A stretch of 45,945 nucleotides of DNA from an uncultured Desulfuromonadales bacterium (GTDB taxonomy: Bacteria > Desulfobacterota > Desulfuromonadia > Desulfuromonadales > Trichloromonadaceae): assembly GCA_945787465.1 (NCBI GenBank), contig CALZIZ010000015.1, positions 1 to 45,945 on the forward strand, in the 5' to 3' direction. Each line of letters opens with the position of its first letter. The stretch's first letter is position 1. Shown here one piece after another: positions 18,064 through 26,225 of this stretch. The notes under the pieces were generated by a model. That model saw only the letters and a program-made list of their open reading frames with translations, did no database searches and was not told where the DNA came from. Both the position numbers and the translations under genes were made by a program.

Positions 18064-20099
18064 AACGGACCCTCACCACCTGCCCCTATTGCGGCACCGG
18101 ATGCACCTTCTACCTGCTTGGCGACGACCAGGGGCGCCTGGTGGGTGTCGACCCAAGCACCAGCCACCCTGCCAGCCGCGGCAGTCTCTGCGTCAAGGGC
18201 TGGAACGCCCACGGCTTCGTGCAGCACCCCGATCGGCTGACCACCCCGCTGATCCGCCGCGGTGGTCGCCTCGAGGAGGCGAGCTGGGACGAGGCGCTGG
18301 AGCTTGTGGCGGGGCGGCTGAAGGACCTGGCACTGCGCCATGGCCCCGATGCGCTGATGTTTCTCGCCTCGGCCAAGGCCAGCAACGAAGAGAACTACCT
18401 GCTGATGAAGCTGGCCCGGGCGGTCTTTTCCACCAACAACGTCGATCACTGCGCTCGGCTCTGCCACTCCTCCACCGTCACCGGCCTGGCCGAAACCTTC
18501 GGCTCCGGGGCCATGACCAACTCCATAGCCTGCATCGACGAGGCCGACCTGATTCTGGTCACCGGCTCCAACACCACCGAGCAGCACCCGCTGATCGGCG
18601 CGCGCATCCTGCAGGCCGTGCGGCGCGGGGCGAAGCTGATCGTCGCCGACAACCGGCGCATCCGCCTGGCGCCCTTTGCCGATCTGCACCTGCGCCACCG
18701 CAACGGCAGCGACGTGGCCCTGTTCAACGGACTGATGCACGTGATCATCCGCGAAGGCTTAGAGGACCGGCATTTCATAAACAGCCGCACGGAAAACTTC
18801 GCCGCCCTCAAAGAAGCCGTAGCCGACTGGACGCCGCAAAAAGCGGCCGGGATCACCGGCCTCGCCCCTGGGCAGATCGTTGACGCAGCACGCCTCTTTG
18901 CCGCTGCCGACAAGGCGATGCTGGTCTATTCGATGGGCATCACCCAGCACAGCCACGGCGTCGACAATGTGCGCGCCATCGCCAACCTCGCCCTGCTGAC
19001 CGGCAACCTCGGGCGGCCCGGCACCGGGGTCAATCCCCTGCGCGGCCAGAACAACGTGCAGGGAGCCTGCGACATGGGCGCCCTGCCCAACCTGCTCACC
19101 GGCTACCAGAAGGTGAGCGACAAGGCGACGCGGGAATCGTTTGCCAGAGCCTGGGGCCTGCCCTGTTTGCCCCGGGCGCCGGGTGCCATGGCGACCCATG
19201 CCATGGACCAGGCCGCGGCAGGCAAAATGAAGGGCTTTTTCATCATGGGCGAAAATCCCATGCTCTCCGACCCCGACCAGGCCCATGTGCGCCAGGCCCT
19301 GGAAAGCCTCGAGTTTCTCGTCGTCCAGGACATCTTTCTGACCCAGACCGCAGAGCTGGCCGACGTGGTGCTGCCCGCCGCCTGTTATGCCGAAAAAGAG
19401 GGCACCTTCACCTCCACCGAGCGCCGCGTCCAGCGGGTGCGCAAGGCGATTGAACCTCCCGGGAAGGCCCGGGCTGACTGGGAGATCCTCTGCGAGATCG
19501 CCACACGGGCCGGTTACCCCGGGATGGATTACCCCGGCCCGGCAGAGATCATGGATGAGATCGCCGCGCTGACGCCCATATACCGGGGTATCGACTACCG
19601 GCGCATCGACGACCTGGGCCTGCAGTGGCCCTGCCCCGATGAGAGCCACCCCGGCACCGCGATCCTGCATGCGGAGCGCTGCACCCGGGGCCCCGGGCAC
19701 TTCAGCCCGACCGGCTACCGGCCGCCCGCCGAGCTGCCCGACGACGATTTCCCCCTGGTGCTGACCACCGGCCGCACTTATTTTCACTGGCACACCGGCA
19801 CCATGACCCGCCGCACCCACCTGCTTGACCGCGAGGAGCGTTTCTCCTTTGTCGAGATTCATCCCGAAGATGCCCGCCGTCTCGGGGTGCACGAACGCGA
19901 GGAGGTGCTGGTCGCCTCGCGCCGCGGCGAAATCAGGGCCCGGGCCCGGGTCACCGAGATGGTGGTCCCCGGGGTGATTTTCATGCCCTTTCACTTCGCA
20001 GAGGGTGCAGCCAACGTGCTGACCAACAACGTTCTCGACCCCGAGGCCGGCATTCCCGAGTACAAGGTCTGCGCGGCCCGCATCCGGAAAGCCCCATGA
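18060..20099 (+). CDS. fdhA: Molybdopterin formate dehydrogenase catalytic subunit (Cys type)
   Basis: A 679-residue molybdopterin oxidoreductase of the FdhF/FdhA group, oxidising formate to CO2 at a Mo or W bis-MGD centre. The N-terminal [4Fe-4S] site is Cys8, Cys11, Cys15, Cys44, followed by Lys46 (electron relay). The active site reads DHCARLCHSSTV: Cys135 stands where E. coli FdhF has Sec140, and His136 corresponds to its His141. The C-terminal MGD-binding domain (from about 560) has TTGRTYFHWHTGTMTRR. The size is like FdhF, without N-terminal ferredoxin extensions, so partners must supply further clusters. Start and stop both overlap their neighbours by 4 nt (ATGA), so translation is coupled. 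Confidence 0.93.
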   Translation: MKRTLTTCPYCGTGCTFYLLGDDQGRLVGVDPSTSHPASRGSLCVKGWNAHGFVQHPDRLTTPLIRRGGRLEEASWDEALELVAGRLKDLALRHGPDALMFLASAKASNEENYLLMKLARAVFSTNNVDHCARLCHSSTVTGLAETFGSGAMTNSIACIDEADLILVTGSNTTEQHPLIGARILQAVRRGAKLIVADNRRIRLAPFADLHLRHRNGSDVALFNGLMHVIIREGLEDRHFINSRTENFAALKEAVADWTPQKAAGITGLAPGQIVDAARLFAAADKAMLVYSMGITQHSHGVDNVRAIANLALLTGNLGRPGTGVNPLRGQNNVQGACDMGALPNLLTGYQKVSDKATRESFARAWGLPCLPRAPGAMATHAMDQAAAGKMKGFFIMGENPMLSDPDQAHVRQALESLEFLVVQDIFLTQTAELADVVLPAACYAEKEGTFTSTERRVQRVRKAIEPPGKARADWEILCEIATRAGYPGMDYPGPAEIMDEIAALTPIYRGIDYRRIDDLGLQWPCPDESHPGTAILHAERCTRGPGHFSPTGYRPPAELPDDDFPLVLTTGRTYFHWHTGTMTRRTHLLDREERFSFVEIHPEDARRLGVHEREEVLVASRRGEIRARARVTEMVVPGVIFMPFHFAEGAANVLTNNVLDPEAGIPEYKVCAARIRKAP

Positions 20100-21079
20100 A
20101 AGCCGCAACCCTTGAAGAACTGAAGCGATTTTTCGAGTCGCTGCAGAGCGATTTCGACCTGCGGGTTCCGGTGCTGCTGCCAGGCGACACCCGGGGCCTG
20201 GGCAGGCTTGACGAAGGGCCCCTGGCCCTCGAGGGCGGGCCTCTGCCCCGCAAGCCGACAGAGGTCTTCTTTCCCCAGGCCGAGCTGCTCTTCAGCGCCT
20301 GTTACGACGGCCCCCTGCAATTCGAAACGGCACCGCCAAAACCGCTGCTGGTCGTCGGCTTTACCGCTCAGGACTTGGCCTGCCTCGAATTCATCGACCG
20401 GTTTTTCCAAAGCGGCTACCGCGACGATGTCTACTTTCGCAAGCGCGACACTACCCTGGTTGTGGGCCTGGCCGGGCGCTGCGGAGAAGGCGGCGGGTTT
20501 CTGCCCATCGCCGGGGGCCGCTGCGACCTCGAACTGGTCAGCGACGGGCAGCGATTTCTGCCGGCGCCCTATTCGGCCGCCGGCAGGGCGCTGATTGAAA
20601 GGCTCGACTGTGCCGAGCACCGGGCCTCGCTGCAGACGCTGCAGACCGAGTCGGACAACCTGCCGACAGAAGAGGCCGAGCTGCTGGCCCAGGCCTCTCG
20701 GCTGCTGCGCGCCGGGCGGGTCCCCGAGAGTTTCTGGAACGACATCGCCGCCCGCTGCATCGCCTGCACCGGCTGCAACCTGGCCTGCCCGACCTGCACC
20801 TGCTACGGGGTCCAGGACTGGAGCTACGCCGGGCGCGTCGAGCGCAGCCGGCTCTGGGACTCCTGTCAGCTCGACGGTTTTATGCGTGAAGCCAGCGGCC
20901 ATAACCCCATGGGCACCGAGGCGCTGCGCACCAGGCGGCGCATCCACCACAAGCTCGCCGCCGACGTCGAGCGCTGGGGGCAGATCAGCTGCTTTCTCTG
21001 CGGTCGCTGCGACCGGGTCTGCCCCACCGGCATCGGCATCCTGGCCGTCGCCGGGGAGCTGGTGAGGCGCTATGCCTAA
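20096..21079 (+). CDS. 4Fe-4S dicluster electron-transfer subunit (HydB/AsrA-like)
   Basis: A 327-residue iron-sulfur protein resembling the beta subunits of sulfhydrogenases and AsrA of anaerobic sulfite reductase. The N-terminal 230 residues form the family's unlabelled alpha/beta domain. The C-terminus carries two cluster motifs: CIACTGCNLACPTCTC (about 222-237) and CFLCGRCDRVCPTG (about 301-314). It overlaps fdhA by 4 nt. With the FAD/NAD(P) subunit and FdhA it would make a soluble formate:NAD(P)+ oxidoreductase, with this protein as the wire between the catalytic and flavin subunits. That assembly is inferred from gene order. Confidence 0.87.
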   Translation: MKAATLEELKRFFESLQSDFDLRVPVLLPGDTRGLGRLDEGPLALEGGPLPRKPTEVFFPQAELLFSACYDGPLQFETAPPKPLLVVGFTAQDLACLEFIDRFFQSGYRDDVYFRKRDTTLVVGLAGRCGEGGGFLPIAGGRCDLELVSDGQRFLPAPYSAAGRALIERLDCAEHRASLQTLQTESDNLPTEEAELLAQASRLLRAGRVPESFWNDIAARCIACTGCNLACPTCTCYGVQDWSYAGRVERSRLWDSCQLDGFMREASGHNPMGTEALRTRRRIHHKLAADVERWGQISCFLCGRCDRVCPTGIGILAVAGELVRRYA

Positions 21080-21288
21080 ATTGTGCGATGCATTCAGCAA
21101 GGCAATAATCAGTTCTTGGTTTTGGGGCATAGCAGCGCCGGTGTTCGCAACAGCCGCGTAGACCGGTTGCGCAGCACCCCTGTTTGCAAGCGGGTCCAAC
21201 GAAGACGAGCCGTCTCTCAATTGCCGAACCGGTTCTAAGACTAAGCGCCCTTTGCGAACCCCATGCGGCGCAGCCAGAGTTTCTTTTG

Positions 21289-21320
21289 GTTACTTTTCTT
21301 TGCGCCCAAAGAAAAGTAAC
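21289..21320. repeat. REP-like palindrome GTTACTTTTCTTTG
   Basis: GTTACTTTTCTTTG (21289-21302), loop CGCC, CAAAGAAAAGTAAC (21307-21320). Palindromes of this kind, preceded by TTTCTTTTG, are a common dispersed intergenic repeat in proteobacteria. It is the first strong hairpin after the formate dehydrogenase operon and might end that transcript. Confidence 0.7.
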
Positions 21321-21507
21321 CCGGCTGTCGGGCCGGGACCCGACGGTTTTCAATGCTTTTTGGTGAGATTCTGAACAGTTAAAACCACTCTTGCCTATTT
21401 GCCTCCGACTGTCATGGGGGTTACAGTTTCCATAAAGATCGTTGCGCTAACATGAAAGGTACAAGTCATCCCAATTGCCGGTCGACCGGGGCTCGTCGGG
21501 GCATTAT

Positions 21508-21669
21508 CCTGGATCCGTGAGATCGGGGCGGGAAAAGAGTGTAAGGATTTGGCCAGAATAAGTGTTTCAAAAAATCTGAGGCGCACCCATAGGTTCGTCG
21601 GCGATTTTTTGAACGCTTTGGCAGGTCAATGACTTGCGCTATTGCCCGGTCAGAACCCACGGATTCAGG
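21508..21669 (+). mobile_element. MITE-like repeat, copy 2, with ATTAT target duplication
   Basis: A 162-bp copy with ends CCTGGATCCGTGAG and CCCACGGATTCAGG. ATTAT occurs immediately on both sides (21503-21507 and 21670-21674), a likely 5-bp target-site duplication. Inside, TTCAAAAAATC and GATTTTTTGAA are inverted, so the element can fold back on itself. It lies 66 bp upstream of the DUF3179 start codon. Confidence 0.85.
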
Positions 21670-21735
21670 ATTATACCTCCTCCCCCGGCCTTCGCCCCGG
21701 TCGCCGGCGCAAGATATCAGCCAGGGAGAAGTCAT

Positions 21736-22656
21736 ATGCGCCTTTCATTTATCCTGACAATTTTCATGATGGTCATGGCAGGTTCGGCTTTTGCGGGGTG
21801 GGATTTTTCCCGGCATGCCATACCCATCGATGAGATCCAATCCGGCGGTCCGCCCCGGGACGGCATCCCCGCGCTGACCAATCCGCAGTACGTTGCCGCC
21901 GAAAAAGCCGACTACATGGCCCCTGACGAGCAGGTGCTCGGGGTGTTTCGCAACGGCGTGGCGCGGGCCTACCCGACCCGCATCCTCTCCTGGCACGAAC
22001 TGGTCAACGACAGCTTCGGCGCCGAGCCGTTGCTGGTCAGCTGGTGACCGCTGTCCTTCGCGGGGGTCGTGTACTCCCGGAATGTTGGGGAAAAAGAGCT
22101 GAGCTTCGGCGTCTCGGGCATGCTCTACAAGGCCAACGTGCTGATGTACGACCATCAGAGCGAATCGCTCTGGTCGCAGGTTAAAAACCAGGCGGTCACA
22201 GGCCCGATGACCGGAACAGGACTAAGGGTGCTGCCATCGACCCTGACCACCTGGGAGAAATGGCGCAAAAAGCACCCCAAGACCATGGTCCTGTCTTTGA
22301 AGACCGGATATGCCCGCAACTACAGCCGCGACCCCTATGCGGACTACTACCGCAGCCGCCGGGGTATGTTCGGTTTTTTCAAGGAACTGGTTTCCGACTA
22401 CCCGGGTAAGGAGCTGGTGGCCGGGGTGGTTCTGAACGGAGCCGCAAAAGCCTACCCCCTTGCCGAACTGCGCAAGACCAAACGACTCAGCGACACCCTG
22501 GGGGGACAAAAACTCAGCTTCGCCTTCGATTCGCTGACGGGGGAGTTGACCATCGGCGACGAGGCAGGGACACCGGTGCCATTTATCAGCGCCTACTGGT
22601 TTGTCTGGAAGGAGATTTATCCGGACAGCACCCTGTTCAAAGCGCAGGCACAGTGA
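21736..22656 (+). CDS. DUF3179 family exported protein, probable selenoprotein
   Basis: A 306-codon frame interrupted once by TGA (22045-22047, codon 104). The start at 21736 has GGGAGAA 5 nt upstream and gives a clean signal peptide (RLSFILTIFMMVMAGSAFA). Before the TGA: AYPTRILSWHELVND...LLVSW; after it: PLSFAGVVYS, LSFGVSGMLYKANVLMYD, SLWSQ, VLSLKTGYARNYSRDPY, all typical of DUF3179. In relatives the W/Y-[Cys]-P-L position is a conserved Cys, exactly where the UGA falls. A hairpin CGGGGGT-CGTGT-ACTCCCG follows with its loop 20 nt after the UGA, meeting bacterial SECIS rules. I therefore read codon 104 as Sec; a nonsense mutation is the alternative. The family has no established biochemical function. 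A Crp/Fnr regulator follows. Confidence 0.78.
22061..22079 (+). promoter_or_regulatory. Candidate bacterial SECIS element (DUF3179 gene)
   Basis: CGGGGGT (22061-22067), loop CGTGT (22068-22072), ACTCCCG (22073-22079): seven pairs, one G-U. The loop has G at its second position and begins 20 nt after the UGA, within the accepted 16-37 nt range. Confidence 0.6.
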
Positions 22657-22762
22657 CGGAGAGGTTAACAAGGGGATAGAATTTTCAAATCTACAACTAA
22701 GTTTTTCGAGGTTTTGCAAGTCGGTAAAGATTTTTGAGGGCATCGAGGAGGAGCAACTCTGC

Positions 22763-23449
22763 ATGGATCAGAAAATCTGGTATCTGAAACGGGCCGACCT
22801 CTTTGCCGGCTTGAAGGAGGAGGAGCTTACAGAGCTCGCCGGGATCAGCGAGATGTTCCGCTGCGAGCGTAAACACCTTTTTTACCTTCCCGAGCAGCCG
22901 AGCGACATGGTTTACCTGGTCAAGGAGGGGCGCATCCGGCTGACCCGCCTGACCGCCGAAGGCAGGGAGCTGACTCTCGACATCCTCGGTCCCGGCGAAA
23001 TCTTCGGAGAGCTGGCTCTGGCCGAAGAAGAGCGCCGCTCGCACTACGCCCAGGCCCTTGAGTCCAGCCTGGTCTGCACCCTGTCCCGGGACAGATTCCT
23101 CGATTTTCTGCATCGTCACGAAGAGATGACCTATCGCCTGATCAAGCTGATCAGCTTTCGCCGCCGGGAGCTGGAGGCCCGTTATGAAGACCTGGCGTTC
23201 AAACCGGTCGCAGAGAGGATGGTCCTGACCCTGCTGCGCCTGGCCAAAAAGCAGGGGACAGAACAAGCCGGCGCAGAGGTCCGCTTGCCCCTCACGCAGA
23301 AAGATCTGGCCTACCTGATCGGCGCCACCCGTGAAGCCGTGGCCGAAGAACTGGCCGGCCTCAAACGGGAAAAGCTGGTAAAAACCTCCTACCGGGCGAT
23401 CATCCTCGCAGATTTGGCCGGGTTGAAGAAACGCTCAGCCCGGCCGTAA
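22763..23449 (+). CDS. Crp/Fnr family transcriptional regulator
   Basis: A 228-residue regulator. Residues about 10-125 are a cyclic-nucleotide-binding-like beta barrel (MVYLVKEGRIRLTRL, LGPGEIFGELAL), followed by the long dimerisation helix and a winged helix-turn-helix (LTQKDLAYLIGATREAVAEELAGLKREKLV). The only Cys residues, at about 36 and 102, do not form an FNR-type N-terminal iron-sulfur cluster motif. The ATG at 22763 is chosen over longer in-frame starts because GAGGAGGAG lies about 8 nt upstream and the domain begins directly after. It is 106 bp downstream of the DUF3179 gene on the same strand, so it may be co-transcribed with it. The signal and targets are unknown. Confidence 0.92.
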   Translation: MDQKIWYLKRADLFAGLKEEELTELAGISEMFRCERKHLFYLPEQPSDMVYLVKEGRIRLTRLTAEGRELTLDILGPGEIFGELALAEEERRSHYAQALESSLVCTLSRDRFLDFLHRHEEMTYRLIKLISFRRRELEARYEDLAFKPVAERMVLTLLRLAKKQGTEQAGAEVRLPLTQKDLAYLIGATREAVAEELAGLKREKLVKTSYRAIILADLAGLKKRSARP

Positions 23450-23469
23450 TGCAGAGGCGTCAGTTTAAA

Positions 23470-23497
23470 GGCGTGATTGGTGATTGGTAATCGGTGA
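23470..23497 (+). repeat. Heptamer tandem repeat (GTGATTG type)
   Basis: GGCGTGATTGGTGATTGGTA, continuing ATCGGTGA: about three degenerate copies of GTGATTG, just after the Crp/Fnr gene. Same class as the tracts at 9496-9529 and 37057-37082. Confidence 0.65.
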
Positions 23498-23573
23498 GGG
23501 GAAAAATGAACATATTCCCCCTCATCTGGGGACATCTGCAAGCCAATGCGCCGGCAGACTCAGCGATTCGGTA

Positions 23574-24449
23574 TTATTTCTTTCCCCGACCGGCGGTCTC
23601 CATATCCCGGTGCAACTCCTCGCGCAATCTTCGGGCAATGGGGCCGACCAGGCCCTGGTTGATGGTGAACTCATCCACCTTCACCACCGGCATCACCTCC
23701 AGGGAAGTCGAGGTGATGAAGACCTCATCGGAGAATTTCAGATCCTGAAGCTTATACTCCCCGGTAATGACCCGCAGGTTCATTTTTTCTTCGCAGAGCC
23801 GCATGATCGTAGAGCGCGTCACCCCCTCCAGAAGCCCTGTGGAAGCGTCAGGGGTAAAAACCCAATTATCCTTGGTCCAGAAGATATTCGATGAGGCCCC
23901 TTCGCAGATCTGGTGTTTGTTGTTCAGCATGATCACTTCAAAGGCCCCCGCCGCCTTGGCCTCGAGTTTGCCCAGCAGGCTATTGAGGTTGCTGATCGAT
24001 TTGATTTTCGGGCTGATTGCCTCCGGGGCATTTCTACGGGTTTGAGCCACATTCAGGGAAATCCCCTTGTCGTAGTGCGAATTTTCAAACCCCTGGAACT
24101 CTTTGGCGACAATCAGGCAGGTCAGATCATTCTCTATGGATCGCCGAAAACCGATCTGCCCCTTACCCCGTGTAACCGTGACACGATAATAGGCATTGGT
24201 CAGGTTGTTTTTTGCCTGCAACTCCATCAGGATCTTTTCCAGGTCCTGCTGGGAGAAGGTCATCGGGTAACAAAGTGCCCGGGCTGATTGCAAAAGCCTT
24301 TTATAATGTTCTGAAAATTGATAGAGCCGCCCCCCGACCGAGCGAAAACTCTCAAAGATCCCATCGCCGTACAAAAACCCCTGGTCGAAGGCCGAAACCA
24401 TTGCCTCATCGCTTTTTATGAGCTTTCCATTCAAAAAGACATAATCCAT
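23574..24449 (-). CDS. Class IV aminotransferase (ilvE/dat/pabC group)
   Basis: A 291-residue PLP-dependent fold-type IV enzyme. It begins MDYVFLNGKLI followed by FDQGFLYGDGIFES, the family signature. The PLP lysine is in PKIKSISNLN (about residue 155), and the cofactor/substrate motif CEGASSNIFW comes about 25 residues later; TSTSLEVMPV is the phosphate-binding region. Sequence alone does not separate branched-chain aminotransferase, D-amino acid aminotransferase and aminodeoxychorismate lyase. The start at 24449 is chosen because the family begins there; upstream starts (24497, 24500) add 16-17 residues without a better ribosome-binding site. It is isolated and convergent with the Crp/Fnr gene. 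Confidence 0.87.
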   Translation of the reverse strand: MDYVFLNGKLIKSDEAMVSAFDQGFLYGDGIFESFRSVGGRLYQFSEHYKRLLQSARALCYPMTFSQQDLEKILMELQAKNNLTNAYYRVTVTRGKGQIGFRRSIENDLTCLIVAKEFQGFENSHYDKGISLNVAQTRRNAPEAISPKIKSISNLNSLLGKLEAKAAGAFEVIMLNNKHQICEGASSNIFWTKDNWVFTPDASTGLLEGVTRSTIMRLCEEKMNLRVITGEYKLQDLKFSDEVFITSTSLEVMPVVKVDEFTINQGLVGPIARRLREELHRDMETAGRGKK

Positions 24450-24590
24450 AGTCTGCACCGGTGGGATGATTTTGTATTGAAAACAGGGAGGCTTCATCAA
24501 GGGTCATATGAACTTAACTTTATCTTAAACATAGGGGCCTGGAAAGTCCAAAAGAGCGGAATGACTGTGACCACAGCCTCCGGACGCACG

Positions 24591-24624
24591 AAAGGCCTCC
24601 CTGCAGCAAAGCAGAGAGGCCTTT
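24591..24624 (-). terminator. Probable terminator of the secreted-protein gene
   Basis: AAAGGCCTC (24591-24599) pairs with GAGGCCTTT (24616-24624), with CTGC/GCAG extending the stem inward. It lies 35 bp beyond the stop codon at 24659 on the minus strand. The U-run is short. Confidence 0.55.
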
Positions 24625-24658
24625 CATCAAGCATATTCCGCCAGCGGTATTATACGCC

Positions 24659-25099
24659 TTAACTGGGCACGTAAAGAAACCGGTCGACCAGCTGCTTGCC
24701 GGAAGCATCCACCTCGGCCTTGATCAGATAAGCCCCCGGGGTAGTGAGTTCCACATCGGTGGCGTATCCTCCCCCGGTAAAAACCGCCTCCAGCCGCTGT
24801 TCGGCGCCGTGGGCATCGACCAGGGTGTAGGTGACCCGAGCATTGCTGATCAGATCGCCATTGGGCCCCTTAATAAACAGCAAGAGCCCCGAGGCTGCGT
24901 CCTCCTGCTCGCCGCCATAGGCGGCCAGCCGGGCAAAGGGCTTGCGTTCGGCCTTTTTGACCATCATATATGCCAGGCTAAATCCAGAGAGCGTAGAAAT
25001 ACGGACCTCTTCCAGCCCGGAAACCATCGAAGCCAGAGAGTTTCCGCCGGCAAAAGTCAAAAGAACCATAGTCAGTACGGCAATACTTTTCTTAATCAA
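24659..25099 (-). CDS. Secreted protein of unknown function, TTG start
   Basis: A 146-residue protein with a signal peptide (IKKSIAVLTMVLLTFAGGNSLA) and a C-terminal beta-sandwich-like half: FIKGPNGDLISNARVTYTLVD, GGGYATDVELTTPGAYLIKAEVD. This layout resembles the YtkA/FixH-like and transthyretin-like periplasmic domains, but I do not claim membership. The start is taken as TTG at 25099, because AGGAG lies 8 nt upstream and the positively charged n-region follows directly; the next ATG (25069) would cut the signal peptide. It stands alone. Confidence 0.68.
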   Translation of the reverse strand: MIKKSIAVLTMVLLTFAGGNSLASMVSGLEEVRISTLSGFSLAYMMVKKAERKPFARLAAYGGEQEDAASGLLLFIKGPNGDLISNARVTYTLVDAHGAEQRLEAVFTGGGYATDVELTTPGAYLIKAEVDASGKQLVDRFLYVPS

Positions 25100-25688
25100 T
25101 TTGTTTTCTCCTATAGCTTTGATATCGGCCCCGGATTTCTGAACCGATCCTTGGCTGGACATTTAGCAGCAACCATGCCAGGAGGTTTTTCTCAACAATT
25201 ACAAGCCCTTACATGAAATACCATTTTAGATGGAGTGAAGTCTCTGAAAAATCGAGGGTTTTTCGTAGGCTATCTGCGACAACTGCTACCGGGATTTATT
25301 CCCAGCCCCCCTGAAGGCCCTCTCTCCCCGTCGCAAATCGGCTACAACATTAAAGTTACCCACATTTCCCCTGCCCGCAGAGGATCTCTCCCCGTGGATT
25401 TTTATTATATATATTCGGCCACTTGGGCCACTTGGGTCAGCATGAGACACAGTGGCGTCGCAAAATACAGACGAAGCTTTTCCCGACAGATTTACTTGCC
25501 TTTGTTGACTTTTTCAATCTCCACTATAATCTTTTATGTAATTTCGTCTAAACGGACAACCTCAGAGCTTGCAGATTTCGACTCTTCCGATTTCCAGATC
25601 CCCAGCCCCGGCCTGGTTTGGCCGGGGCTGACATACTCATACTCCCGGCCAGGACCTTCGGCCGGCCCAACCGATGGGAGGTTTGCCT
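25100..25688. other. Intergenic region, 589 bp, with CBS-gene promoter and leader
   Basis: On the plus strand, TTGTTG (25502-25507), 17 bp, TATAAT (25525-25530) is a good sigma-70-type promoter for the CBS gene. The leader then has a perfect 10-bp hairpin, AGCCCCGGCC / GGCCGGGGCT (25604-25629), and a second one, CCGGCC / GGCCGG (25645-25665), ending 10 bp before the Shine-Dalgarno GGGAGG (25676-25681). Positions 25160-25480 show nothing I recognise. Confidence 0.5.
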
Positions 25689-26132
25689 ATGAAAACAGTT
25701 AAAGAGGTCATGGACACCAAAGGAAATCAAATCTGGACGATAGAAGCGGACCGGACCGTTTTTAATGCGCTTGAGATAATGGCCGAAAAAGATGTTGGCG
25801 CCCTGTTGGTGCTTCAGAATGGTAAACTGGCCGGGATCATCTCGGAACGGGATTACGCTCGCAAGGTGATACTTAAGGGGGCCTCATCCCTGAAGACCCC
25901 GGTCAGCGAAATCATGACCTCAAAGGTGGCATATGTGACGCCCGAGCAGACTGTGGACGAATGCATGGCCCTAATGACCGAAAACCGTTGTCGTCATATG
26001 CCGGTTATGCAGCAAAATAAACTGGTCGGGATTATCTCCATCGGCGACCTGGTCAAAGCTTCGATTGCCGAAAAGGAATTTCTGATCGGTCAGCTCGAAA
26101 ACTACATCAGCGGGGATTTCACCACCGCTTGA
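25689..26132 (+). CDS. CBS-domain pair protein
   Basis: A 147-residue stand-alone Bateman module: two CBS domains (about 8-65 and 75-132). Each shows the usual strand-helix pattern, with VGALLVLQNGKLAGIISERDYARKV and CRHMPVMQQNKLVGIISIGDLVK. Such proteins bind adenosine nucleotides (AMP, ATP, SAM, NAD) and act as energy sensors or regulators of partner proteins; the ligand here cannot be read from sequence. GGGAGG lies 7 nt before the ATG. It is monocistronic, with its own promoter and a strong terminator just after the stop codon. Confidence 0.93.
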   Translation: MKTVKEVMDTKGNQIWTIEADRTVFNALEIMAEKDVGALLVLQNGKLAGIISERDYARKVILKGASSLKTPVSEIMTSKVAYVTPEQTVDECMALMTENRCRHMPVMQQNKLVGIISIGDLVKASIAEKEFLIGQLENYISGDFTTA

Positions 26133-26135
26133 AGA

Positions 26136-26172
26136 AAAAGACCGGGGCCGCAGAAGCGGCCCCGGTCTTTTT
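26136..26172. terminator. Bidirectional intrinsic terminator
   Basis: GACCGGGGCCGC (26140-26151), loop AGAA, GCGGCCCCGGTC (26156-26167), flanked by an A-run before and a T-run after. It lies between the convergent CBS (plus) and DUF2726 (minus) genes. Confidence 0.93.
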
Positions 26173-26225
26173 AAACCTTGAACAATCTATTAAATTAATA
26201 AAGCGGCAAAAGCTGCCCGGCCGAA

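Larger units (their letters stand above)
21080..21735. other. Intergenic region, 656 bp, with repeats
   Basis: No gene seen. It contains a 14-bp perfect palindrome (21289-21320) and MITE copy 2 (21508-21669). The DNA at 21080-21280 shows short open frames on both strands but nothing recognisable; it may be degraded. GGGAGAA at 21724-21730 is the ribosome-binding site of the next gene. Confidence 0.5.

Noticed and set aside
18060-20099. Selenocysteine in the formate dehydrogenase
   Set aside because: The active-site codon is an ordinary Cys (residue 135); there is no in-frame UGA.
18759-20108. 449-codon minus-strand ORF
   Set aside because: Antisense shadow of the formate dehydrogenase gene, without ribosome-binding site or family features.
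22045-22047. The DUF3179 UGA as a simple nonsense mutation
   Set aside because: Not excluded, but it falls exactly on the conserved Cys position, a SECIS-like hairpin follows, the rest of the gene is intact, and a second such case exists in the window.
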